From Bifidobacterium platyrrhinorum (lineage in GTDB: Bacteria; Actinomycetota; Actinomycetes; Actinomycetales; Bifidobacteriaceae): 64,000 nt of DNA. The position numbers and the translations under genes are program-made. The notes beneath the pieces are model-generated. The model did not search any database. It was not told the origin of the DNA and saw only the letters and a list, made by a program, of their open reading frames with translations. Positions 17,021-24,897 of the stretch are shown here, piece after piece; positions within the stretch are counted from its first letter, which is position 1, and every line of letters begins with the position of its first letter. The stretch is taken from contig NZ_WHZV01000004.1 of NCBI RefSeq assembly GCF_010667645.1, positions 167,940 through 231,939 on the forward strand. Direction: 5' to 3'.

Positions 17021-17075
17021 ATACGAACGAACGCCCCTTCCGCACAAGTCATGCGGAAGGGGCGTTCGTTCGTAT
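17021..17075. terminator. 24-bp perfect stem between convergent genes
   Basis: Positions 17021-17044 and 17052-17075 are perfectly complementary over 24 bp with a 7-base loop (CAAGTCA). It lies between the ACT-domain gene (plus) and asd (minus) and probably ends both transcripts. No T-run follows on either side, so it is not a classical intrinsic terminator. Confidence 0.8.
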
Positions 17076-17174
17076 TCGGGCGAGGCCTCGAAGTTCGCCG
17101 GGCGAAGCTTTTCGCATGCAGGGGCACGGATGAGGCGCGGCCGGTACGAAGCCCCCGTACCGGCCGGCCCCCGC

Positions 17175-18269
17175 CTACTTCTTCGTGATGTAGCCGAGCG
17201 CCTTGAGCATCTCGGCGCACTCCAGCGCGCCGCCGGCGGCGCCGCGCAGCGTGTTGTGCGCGAGACCCACGAACTTCCAGTCGAAGATCGAATCCTCGCG
17301 CAGACGGCCGATCGAGACGCCCATACCGCCCTCGTAATCCACATCGAGCTTCACCTGCGGGCGGTCGTCCTCGGTGAGGTACTGGATGAAGTGCTTCGGC
17401 GCATGCGGCAGACCCAGACGGGCCGCCTCGGACGTATAGTTCACCAGACGGTCGACCAGCTCCTCCTTCGTCGCCTTCTTGCCGAAGTTGATGAACACGG
17501 TCGCGGTGTGGCCGTCGAGCACGGGCACGCGGATGCACTGCGACGTGATGCGCAAGGGGCCCTCGAACGGCACGATCTCGCCCTTCTCGGCATCCACGTG
17601 GCCGAACACCTTGAGCGGCTCCTTCTCGCTTTTCGCCTCCTCGCCGGAGATGAACGGGATGATGTTGCCCACCATCTCGGGCCAGTCCCTGAACGTCTTG
17701 CCCGCGCCGGAGATCGCCTGGTAAGTGCTCACCACCACCTCATGCGGCTCGAACTCCTTCCACGCGGCCAGCGCCGGCGTGTACGCCTGGATCGAGCAGT
17801 TCGGCTTGACGGCGATGAAGCCGCGCGTCGTGCCCAGACGCTTGCGCTGGTGCTCGATCACGGCGAAATGCTCCGGGTTGATCTCCGGCACGACCATCGG
17901 CACGTCCGGGGTCCAACGGTGCGCGCTGTTGTTCGACACGACCGGCGTCTCCGTCTTCGCGTAACGCTCCTCGATCGCGCGGATCTGGTCCTTCGGCATG
18001 TTCACCGCGGAGAACATGAAGTCCACGCCCGCGGCGACCTTCTCGGCGTCGTCGCCGTCGACCACCGTCATGTGCTTGACGTACTCCGGCATCGGCGCTT
18101 CCATTTTCCAACGGTCGCCGACGGCCTCCTCATACGTCTTGCCGGCGGAATGCGCGGAGGCGGCGAGCGTCGTCACCTCGAACCACGGGTGGTTTTCCAG
18201 CAGCGTGATGAAACGCTGGCCGACCATGCCGGTGGCACCAAGCACGCCGACCTTCAGTTTTTCGGACAT
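17175..18269 (-). CDS. asd: Aspartate-semialdehyde dehydrogenase
   Basis: Reduces aspartyl phosphate to aspartate semialdehyde with NADPH, the step after the aspartokinase encoded next door. The 364-residue protein has the dinucleotide motif GVLGATGMVGQRF (residues 8-20), the catalytic cysteine in VKPNCSIQAY, and the substrate His region QCIRVPVLDGHTATV. Its length and ATGMVGQRF/NCSIQ motifs match the archaeal/fungal-type Asd rather than the E. coli type. It is convergent with the aspartokinase genes, so it is transcribed on its own. A TAGGAT -10 candidate lies about 45 bases upstream of the ATG on the minus strand. Confidence 0.95.
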   Translation of the reverse strand: MSEKLKVGVLGATGMVGQRFITLLENHPWFEVTTLAASAHSAGKTYEEAVGDRWKMEAPMPEYVKHMTVVDGDDAEKVAAGVDFMFSAVNMPKDQIRAIEERYAKTETPVVSNNSAHRWTPDVPMVVPEINPEHFAVIEHQRKRLGTTRGFIAVKPNCSIQAYTPALAAWKEFEPHEVVVSTYQAISGAGKTFRDWPEMVGNIIPFISGEEAKSEKEPLKVFGHVDAEKGEIVPFEGPLRITSQCIRVPVLDGHTATVFINFGKKATKEELVDRLVNYTSEAARLGLPHAPKHFIQYLTEDDRPQVKLDVDYEGGMGVSIGRLREDSIFDWKFVGLAHNTLRGAAGGALECAEMLKALGYITKK

Positions 18270-18485
18270 ATCGAACCTCTTGGGATGGATGGGCGGTTAC
18301 ACACTTAAGGCACCATCCTACGGAACCGCGCACCCTCATGCCGCACGGTTCCGCATGATGGCCGGCGCAATGGTCGGCGTGCGGTGCCGCCCGGCACAGC
18401 GTCGGAGAGTCAGAGCGTCGACGCATCATCACGCCATCGCATCACCGCGCCATTGCGTTACCGCGCACGCGCTACTGTAGTAGGC

Positions 18486-19106
18486 ATGTCGATAGCATCT
18501 CAGGAAGCGCGCAGGCAACTCGATCGAATCGTGGCGTTGGGCTACCCGGACGTGGCGGATATGAGCGCCGCCGCGTTCCGGGCGCTCGCCAACCCGCTCA
18601 TCACGGCGTTGGAGCATTCCGACCTGGGCGCGAACATCCTGTTGGTGCCGACGCGCGAGCTCGTCTCGCCCGAATCGCTGATCGCGCGAACCTCCATCTA
18701 CCGCATGGCCGGATTCACCACCATGCCCCCGCGCGACATCGCCAGCTTCCTGCCCCAGGACGGTTTCGAGCCACCGGAGGGTCCGTTCTACCTGGTCGTC
18801 GACCCGCATACCGGCACCTGCTACGTGAACCGCGAACCGGATGTGGCGCGCAAGCTCATCGATTCGGACGAACGCCTGCCGCTCACCCTGGAGGAGGGCC
18901 TCGCCATCGCCACGCAGCATCCGGAATGGCTGCTGGAGAAGAACGGCTTCAACCTGCTCGGCTCGCGTTCCGCCGACGGCCGCGTGCCGTCCATCTGGAT
19001 GAGCCAGAACGCTCCCCGGTTGGGCGCCGTATGGCCCAACTCGCGCCACACGTGGCTCGGCAACGCGTACTGCATCGCGCGCCGCGGCGTGAGCCTGTTC
19101 GTCTGA
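18486..19106 (+). CDS. DUF5701 family protein
   Basis: A 206-residue soluble protein with no signal or membrane segment. The C-terminal part carries the features I associate with DUF5701: a GSRSADGRVPSIWMSQNAPRLG segment followed by NSRHTWLGNAYCIARRG. The function of the family is unknown. I start at ATG 18486 because homology-like sequence begins there. No Shine-Dalgarno is seen; the upstream sequence CTACTGTAGTAGGC may place a -10 close enough for a leaderless message. It stands alone between asd (divergent) and the zinc-ribbon genes. Confidence 0.75.
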   Translation: MSIASQEARRQLDRIVALGYPDVADMSAAAFRALANPLITALEHSDLGANILLVPTRELVSPESLIARTSIYRMAGFTTMPPRDIASFLPQDGFEPPEGPFYLVVDPHTGTCYVNREPDVARKLIDSDERLPLTLEEGLAIATQHPEWLLEKNGFNLLGSRSADGRVPSIWMSQNAPRLGAVWPNSRHTWLGNAYCIARRGVSLFV

Positions 19107-19198
19107 CTTCCTTCCCATGCCGGCGTCGTTCCCGGCGTGCCATCCACGCATGGCTAGACTGGAAACGGTTCGTCATGCGTAGGAGAGGGAAGACCACG

Positions 19199-21019
19199 AT
19201 GTTCTGCACGACATGCGGCGCCGTCAATGCCGACGGCGGCCGGTTCTGCGTCGAATGCGGCGCGCCGCTCGCCGACGCTGCCGATGACGCGACGGTCCTG
19301 TCCGGTCAGGGGAAGCCGGCGCCCCGGCCATCCGCCGTCCCCGTCGCGCGGTCGGCGACGCCATCCGTTCCTCCCGTGCCGTTGCCGCCGTCATCCGCGG
19401 CGTCGGACGCCGGCACGCCGGGCGACGGCACGGTCGCGCCCGCGCCGTCTTCCGGACCGTCTTCCGTGCCGCCGTCGCGCGGTCCGTCCGCCTTGGCTGC
19501 CGCGCCGCGCAACCGGCTTCCGCTCATGCTCGCGGTCGTCGTGGCGATTGCGGTCGTCGTCGCCGGTCTCGCCGCGTTCCTCACCTACCGTGCCGAGGTG
19601 TGGGGCGGCAAGACCCTGCCCGACCCGTCGTCCGTCGCGAAGGAGGTGACCGCCGCGAACGGGAAGAAGACGTCCGTCGTCAAGGCGCGCGACGTGACGG
19701 CCGCGCTCGAGGCGAAAGGGCTGAAGACCAAGACCGTGCAGGTGTTCTCCGGCGCGGACCGCGGCGTGTTCATCGGCTATTCCGGCGCGAGCCAGGGCGA
19801 ACGCGTGAACGCCGACTCCACCGTGACCGTGCGGGAATCCGCCGGTCCGGGCGTGCCGAAGGGCACCATCGGCAAGGACGTGGACAAGGTGGTCGACACG
19901 TTCGCGGATATGGGCGTGCCCGTGCACTACAAGCAGGTCGTCATCTCCTCCGACAGCAAGACGCCGGAAGGCCGCGTGAGCGCCACCTACCCGGCGCCCG
20001 GCGTGGGATTGGGCGACGACGAGCTCGACAAGGGCATCTTCGTGGGCGTCGCCACCAAGGGCGACGGCATCCCCGTCGACATCCTCGGCGCCGACAAGTC
20101 CGACGCCGTCGACGAACTCGAATCGCAGGGCTACGACGTGGACCTCGAACCGCATTACTCGTCCGAACGATACGTGGGCAAAATCTCCGGATCCTACCCG
20201 GCCCCCGGCTCCGCGCCGGAACCCGGCGACAGCGTGACGCTCTACTACGGCGTCGACAAGTCCGACAACATGGACCTGTTCAGCGAGGACGAGGGCGGCG
20301 TCACCGTGCTCAAGGAGAACGCCACGCCGATGATCGGCATGTACTGCCGCAGCCAGGTGCAGGACGTCTCCAAGGACTGCATCACGCTGGAGGAGGCGGA
20401 CGACGGCTACGCCTCCGACACCTACCTGCAGATCAAAGGCCGGGAGCCCTCGGACCGATACGACACCCTCGGGCTCGCCCCGTTCACCCAGAACGTGGTC
20501 CCGCTGTCCGGGTCCGGATTGTCCGGGTCCGATCTGCCGATGAAGAACCACCTGCTCATGAAGCAATGGGGCATGTTCGAACTGTACGCGGGCCGCGGGC
20601 TCATGAACTGCGGCGACCGGCTGGGCGGTACCGGCGCGCCCATGTCGTGCTCCGCCACGCCCACCTTCGACATGAAGGACTTCCTGCTCTACGTGCCCGT
20701 CGGCTCCGACCTCGAGGCGCTCGAGGACTCCGGTTATTTCGACGCCGGATCCCTGCAGGCGGCGCACAGGCAGAAGGGCGTGGACACGTCCCGGCCGTTC
20801 ATCCTCATGCGCGACGCGAGCCAGTACGACCAGACCAAGGTCCCCGCAAACGGCGGCCTGAACACGAACCCGTTCGTGCCCGTCAACGACAACGGCGCGA
20901 ACCATCTCGTCAAGATGAAGCCCGCGCCCAGCGACGCCACCGCCTACTATCTCGTCGAACAGGACGGCGACCTCGACTGGAGCGACCTGCCCGACGCGAC
21001 CGTGAAGGACGTGAAATGA
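19199..21019 (+). CDS. Zinc-ribbon / PASTA-domain membrane protein (paralogue 1)
   Basis: A 606-residue protein. A zinc ribbon opens it (MFCTTCGAVN...FCVECGAPL, residues 1-24), then a Pro/Ser-rich linker to about 105 and one membrane helix (107-128, LMLAVVVAIAVVVAGLAAFL). About three PASTA-like repeats follow outside the cell (roughly 155-213, 218-286, 290-352). The C-terminal module has two cysteine pairs (YCRSQVQDVSKDC, MNCGDRLGG..MSC). Topology would put the zinc ribbon in the cytoplasm and PASTA repeats in the wall, where such domains bind peptidoglycan fragments in Ser/Thr kinases and PBPs. No kinase or PBP domain is present. GGAGAGGG precedes the ATG. It is paralogous to the next gene. 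Confidence 0.82.
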   Translation: MFCTTCGAVNADGGRFCVECGAPLADAADDATVLSGQGKPAPRPSAVPVARSATPSVPPVPLPPSSAASDAGTPGDGTVAPAPSSGPSSVPPSRGPSALAAAPRNRLPLMLAVVVAIAVVVAGLAAFLTYRAEVWGGKTLPDPSSVAKEVTAANGKKTSVVKARDVTAALEAKGLKTKTVQVFSGADRGVFIGYSGASQGERVNADSTVTVRESAGPGVPKGTIGKDVDKVVDTFADMGVPVHYKQVVISSDSKTPEGRVSATYPAPGVGLGDDELDKGIFVGVATKGDGIPVDILGADKSDAVDELESQGYDVDLEPHYSSERYVGKISGSYPAPGSAPEPGDSVTLYYGVDKSDNMDLFSEDEGGVTVLKENATPMIGMYCRSQVQDVSKDCITLEEADDGYASDTYLQIKGREPSDRYDTLGLAPFTQNVVPLSGSGLSGSDLPMKNHLLMKQWGMFELYAGRGLMNCGDRLGGTGAPMSCSATPTFDMKDFLLYVPVGSDLEALEDSGYFDAGSLQAAHRQKGVDTSRPFILMRDASQYDQTKVPANGGLNTNPFVPVNDNGANHLVKMKPAPSDATAYYLVEQDGDLDWSDLPDATVKDVK

Positions 21020-21100
21020 CCGGGCGGCACGCTTGACCGGCGTGGGTGCCCGACCGCCGGGGCGGCCGCGTGCGGGGAGGAACCGCCGGGGTTTCCGCGG

Positions 21101-21136
21101 GCGTTCCGTGGGCGTTCCGTGGGCGTTCCGTGGGAC
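21101..21136. repeat. 12-bp tandem repeat x3
   Basis: Three copies of a GCGTTCCGTGGG unit lie in the 244-bp gap between the two zinc-ribbon/PASTA genes. Purely repetitive; no gene or promoter recognised here. Confidence 0.75.
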
Positions 21137-21263
21137 GGCTCGCGATTCCCGCGGCCGCGGGCGCTACCGTTGGTAACGGCAGGATAAAGGGGTGGCCCCG
21201 TGACAGGCGTCGCCACAGGAACTGTTTCATCGGCACACGATGAAGAGGAGAAAGAGAGAAGCC

Positions 21264-23786
21264 ATGTTCTGCAATCAATGTGGCGCCAGGAACGATGCGG
21301 AATCGAAGTTCTGCGTCAGCTGCGGTGCGCCTTTGGCGATGGAACCCGCGCCGCAGGAACCGGAGGACATGGACGCCACGGTGCTGAGCACCGCGCATGC
21401 GCCCGTGCCGGTCCCCACGCCCGAAACGCCGGCGGAACCGGCCGAAACCGGGGAAGCCGCCCCGACACAGGCCGTCCCGGCTCCGGTTCCCACGCCCGAT
21501 ACGGCCGAAACGACCGCCATGCCTCCGGTCGCGGAACCCGTCGACAACCCGACGCAGGCCATGCCGCCGGTCGAACCGGCCCCCGCGTTCGTGCCGCCCG
21601 CGGAGGGGGAGAACCCCGCTCCGGCCGCGCCCGCGGGCGCGGCCGCGGGCGTTCCGGCGGACGCCGCGGCCGTTGCCGCCGCCCCGGCCCGGAAGAAACT
21701 GAGCAAGCCGGTCGTCATCGGCATCGTCGCATTGGTCGCCGTGATCGTGGCCGGTCTCGCCGCGTTCCTCACCTACCGCTCCGAAGTGTGGGGCGGCAAG
21801 TCCCTGCCCGACCCGGCGTCGATCACCTCGCAGGCTTCCGGCAAGAACGGCAAGAAGGGCTCGGTCGTCAAGGCGAAGGACGTCACCGAGGCGCTCAAGG
21901 CCAAGGGCCTCAAGACGAAGACCGAAAAGGTGTTCTCCGGTTCGGACGCCGGCGTCTTCGTCGGCTACAAGGGCTTCAGCCAGGGCGAGCGCGTGGACGC
22001 CGGATCCACCGTCACCGTGCAGGAGTCCGCCGGCCCGGGCGTGCCCGCCGACACCATCGGCAAGGACGTGAACAAGGTGGTCTCCACGTTCGAGAACATG
22101 GGCGTGCCCGTGCACTACAAGCAGGTCATCGTCAACGACACGAAGAACACCCCCGCCGGCCGCGTGGTCGCCACCTACCCGGCCGCCGGCCAGGGCGTCG
22201 CCAAGGACGAGCTCGACAAGGGCATCTTCGTGGGCGTCGCCACCAAGGGCGACGGCCTCGGCGCCGACATCATCGGCAAGGACAAGGACAAGGTGGAGTC
22301 CGACCTCGAATCGCAGGGCTACGACGTGACCATGAGGCCGCGCTTCTCCTCCAAGAAGAACGTCGGCAAGATCACCGGCTCCGACCCGGCGCCCGGCTCG
22401 GCCATGTCCGAAGGCGACGAGATCACGCTCTACTACGGCATCGACGCGAAGGGCGTCAAGGAGGCGTACAGCATCCACAATTCGCCCGAGACCGGCGCAT
22501 CCACGAACATGCTCGGCGTCTCCGGCGTGGCCTCCGGCACATGGTGCAACAACGCCGGCGACTGCATCACCTTCGACAACAAGGACAGCGGCGACGACCT
22601 CGACACCGGCAGCATCCCCTACCCGACCGGCAAGGACGGCACCGAATACGGCGAATACTCCACGCTGATCTCCTGCGACGCCATCCAGCAGCCGTACTGC
22701 AGCAACTCGAAGGCCGGCTACCTGCTCACCGGCGACACCGGCGCGTTCGAGCTCATGCCCGGCCAGAGCCTCACCAACTACTGGTGCGGCAGCACCCGCG
22801 TGGATGGCAACAGCGTGGGCGGCACGACCTGCGACGACGGCGAATACCATATGCAGGACTACTTCGTGGTGGTGCCGGAGGGCGCCGATCTCAAGAGCCT
22901 CGAAAACGACGGGTTCTTCGACAAGGACGCGCTCGCGGCCGCCAAGAAGCAGAAGTCCGTCGACACCGACCGTCCGTTCCTGCTCTACCGCGACCCGAAG
23001 CTGTACGACAAGACCACGGCGGCGCGTTCCATGTCGAACGGCATGGCCAACTCCAACCCGTTCCTGCCGTACAACGGCTACGGCAGCGGCAAGGACAAGA
23101 TCGTCAAGATGAAGCCCGCGCCCAGCGACGACACCGCCTACTACCTCGTCGAACAGGCCGGCAGCTACGACTGGGACGACCTGCCCGACGCGAACGTCGA
23201 CACCGGTTCGTCCAAGACGAAGTCCAGCGGCGACAAGACGGACGCGAAGCAGTCGAAGAAGTCGAAGACGTACTCCGAGGACGAGATCCGCAGCGCGGTC
23301 GACGACGGCGACTTCACGCCGATCGCCGGCACGTACTGCCTCAAGTCCGACGACAGCTGCGTCACGCTGGACAAGAGCGGAACGCTCAAGGTGAAGGACG
23401 GCGAAAGCCCCGACCTGTACTCGCACGCGACGAAGCTCACGATGCGCACGGGCAGCTGGGACCGGTACTATTCCAGCCCCGAGGACGCCCCGTTCCTGGA
23501 CCTGACGGGCCCGGACAGCGACTACCAGTGCAAGACGATGAGCGGCGAAAGCCTCAGCGGATCGGACTGCCTGGACAGCATGGACGTCATCGAGGCGAAC
23601 ATCACCCAGCGTCCGCTGAACCCGCTGTACATCTTCAAGGGCGCGACCTTCGATGTGGCGGACGGCGGGACCCCGTTCAACGCGAGTTCCGAAGGGGACT
23701 TCGACAGCAGCAAGCCGTGCCTCTACTTCATGGGCTACCACATGAACAACGCGCCCACGACCGACACGGTCTACTACCTCCAGTAG
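21264..23786 (+). CDS. Zinc-ribbon / PASTA-domain membrane protein (paralogue 2, longer)
   Basis: An 840-residue paralogue of the preceding gene, same order: zinc ribbon (MFCNQCGARN...FCVSCGAPL), Pro/Ala/Glu-rich linker, membrane helix near 150-170, PASTA-like repeats beginning SEVWGGKSLPDP, then a Cys-containing module (GTWCNNAGDCITFDNK). Unlike paralogue 1, it adds a charged linker and a second copy of that module (GTYCLKSDDSCVTLDK) up to the C-terminus. I start at ATG 21264 to match the paralogue; an in-frame ATG lies at 21240. Stretches of DNA are almost identical between the two genes, for example around 20031 and 22209, suggesting recent duplication or gene conversion. The function is unknown; an envelope sensor is a reasonable guess. 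Confidence 0.82.
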   Translation: MFCNQCGARNDAESKFCVSCGAPLAMEPAPQEPEDMDATVLSTAHAPVPVPTPETPAEPAETGEAAPTQAVPAPVPTPDTAETTAMPPVAEPVDNPTQAMPPVEPAPAFVPPAEGENPAPAAPAGAAAGVPADAAAVAAAPARKKLSKPVVIGIVALVAVIVAGLAAFLTYRSEVWGGKSLPDPASITSQASGKNGKKGSVVKAKDVTEALKAKGLKTKTEKVFSGSDAGVFVGYKGFSQGERVDAGSTVTVQESAGPGVPADTIGKDVNKVVSTFENMGVPVHYKQVIVNDTKNTPAGRVVATYPAAGQGVAKDELDKGIFVGVATKGDGLGADIIGKDKDKVESDLESQGYDVTMRPRFSSKKNVGKITGSDPAPGSAMSEGDEITLYYGIDAKGVKEAYSIHNSPETGASTNMLGVSGVASGTWCNNAGDCITFDNKDSGDDLDTGSIPYPTGKDGTEYGEYSTLISCDAIQQPYCSNSKAGYLLTGDTGAFELMPGQSLTNYWCGSTRVDGNSVGGTTCDDGEYHMQDYFVVVPEGADLKSLENDGFFDKDALAAAKKQKSVDTDRPFLLYRDPKLYDKTTAARSMSNGMANSNPFLPYNGYGSGKDKIVKMKPAPSDDTAYYLVEQAGSYDWDDLPDANVDTGSSKTKSSGDKTDAKQSKKSKTYSEDEIRSAVDDGDFTPIAGTYCLKSDDSCVTLDKSGTLKVKDGESPDLYSHATKLTMRTGSWDRYYSSPEDAPFLDLTGPDSDYQCKTMSGESLSGSDCLDSMDVIEANITQRPLNPLYIFKGATFDVADGGTPFNASSEGDFDSSKPCLYFMGYHMNNAPTTDTVYYLQ

Positions 23787-23817
23787 CCCGGGGAACTGGG
23801 TCGCCGGGCCGGGTTGC

Positions 23818-24045
23818 CGGGCCGGAGATGCGGTCCGGGGGAGGGCTTCGCCCCGACAACCTCCCGCCCGGGGCTTCGGCCCGGTGGCTTTGGCCCGCAT
23901 CTCCGGCCCGTCCCCGACGGACGGAGCCCCATGAAGGCCGTGCGCGGGCCGTGTGGGAAACCACGTCTCGATGATCGTCGGATCGGAGCGATCCGGGGCC
24001 GATGGTCCGGAAGACGTCGTCCGCCGTACGGCCCGCGCACGGCCT
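23818..24045. other. Highly structured intergenic region with two long stems
   Basis: The 317-bp gap after paralogue 2 holds two long inverted repeats. CGGGCCGGAGATGCGG (23818-23833) pairs with CCGCATCTCCGGCCCG (23895-23910). AGGCCGTGCGCGGGCCGT (23935-23952) pairs perfectly with its complement at 24028-24045. The enclosed sequences contain further small hairpins such as GGGCTTCGGCCC. No ORF is credible. It may be a terminator region, a structured RNA or a mobile palindromic element. Confidence 0.7.
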
Positions 24046-24103
24046 TTCGTCGTCATGTGGGTCGAGACTGGAATCACGGAACGGGGAATAGCGGAAGGAT
24101 TCG

Positions 24104-24832
24104 ATGATGAAGGACCGTCGTACGAAACTCATCGCCATCGTGGGTGCGGTGGCCTGTCTGGTCATGTTGGCATCGGGCGTGTTCATCGGATACGGCGTGG
24201 CGGCATGGCAGGATTCCCGTTCCATCGCGCGGTCCGCGGAGGCCTCCGCCTCCGGGAACGGTTCCGGCACGTCCGGTTCGTCCGGTTCGAGTGGTTCGTC
24301 TAGTTCATCCGGTTCGGGTGGTTCATCCTCGTCGTCCTCCGGCTCCTCTTCCTCGAGCGCGTCCCCGGATTCCGCCGCGGGCAAGGCGATGTTCAAAGAG
24401 GTCGCCGGCAACTACTCCTGGTCCAGCTCCGCCATCACCCGCACCGATCTCACCCTGCGTTCCGACGGCACCTTCAACGCCGCCTACACGGCCGCGGACG
24501 ACGAGAACGCCGCCCACCTCAATTCGGACACGCCTTCCAGCACGGTGAACATCACCGGCCGGTTCTCCTCCATCAGGAAGACCGACGCCGGCTACGAGCT
24601 GCAATGCGACGCCGACTCGCTGACCATCGGCGACAGGGCCACGCCCGCCGACCAGCGGCGCAGCGGCATGAAGCCGTGCGGCACATGGCAGTGGTACTCC
24701 GGCGGCACCACACTGGGGCAGATCCGCGACGAGACCGGCGCGTGGGGCGTGGGCGGGCTCGACCCCAGCCGCAAGGCCGTCGCGCTGGCCTCCGACCACG
24801 GTGCAGACGCGCTGTTCCTGCGCATGTCGTGA
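24104..24832 (+). CDS. Exported Ser/Gly-rich membrane-anchored protein, function unknown
   Basis: A 242-residue protein. An N-terminal hydrophobic segment (LIAIVGAVACLVMLASGVFIGYGVAAW) acts as signal anchor. A Ser/Gly linker follows (about 48-90), then a C-terminal globular domain beginning FKEVAGNYSWSSSAITRTDLTLRSDGTFNAAYT. That start resembles small beta-barrel lipocalin-like or DUF modules measuring a G-x-Y, L-x-DGTF pattern, but I do not recognise a named family. Two cysteines (LQCDAD, MKPCGTW) could form a disulfide. GGAAGG lies 5 bases before the ATG. Its position after two PASTA paralogues suggests a shared envelope role. It is convergent with the phosphoesterase gene. Confidence 0.75.
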   Translation: MMKDRRTKLIAIVGAVACLVMLASGVFIGYGVAAWQDSRSIARSAEASASGNGSGTSGSSGSSGSSSSSGSGGSSSSSSGSSSSSASPDSAAGKAMFKEVAGNYSWSSSAITRTDLTLRSDGTFNAAYTAADDENAAHLNSDTPSSTVNITGRFSSIRKTDAGYELQCDADSLTIGDRATPADQRRSGMKPCGTWQWYSGGTTLGQIRDETGAWGVGGLDPSRKAVALASDHGADALFLRMS

Positions 24833-24836
24833 TTGT

Positions 24837-24854
24837 CTCCGTAATATCCGCCGC
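24837..24854. repeat. Solo copy of the GGCGGATATTACGGAG hairpin-arm repeat
   Basis: On the minus strand this reads GCGGCGGATATTACGGAG, of which 16 bases are identical to the arm at 63185-63200 in the tRNA region array. It sits between two convergent genes. Only an imperfect partner arm follows (TTTCCGTAG). Confidence 0.6.
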
Positions 24855-24897
24855 AGAGAGTATTTCCGTAGGCTATCTTCGGAAGATGGGCCGCCGG

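Noticed and set aside
20910..24077. 1055-residue minus-strand frame opposite the PASTA paralogue
   Set aside because: Long antisense frames are expected in high-GC genes with G/C at third positions. The product is a Val/Arg/Gly-rich shadow and the plus-strand gene has clear domains.
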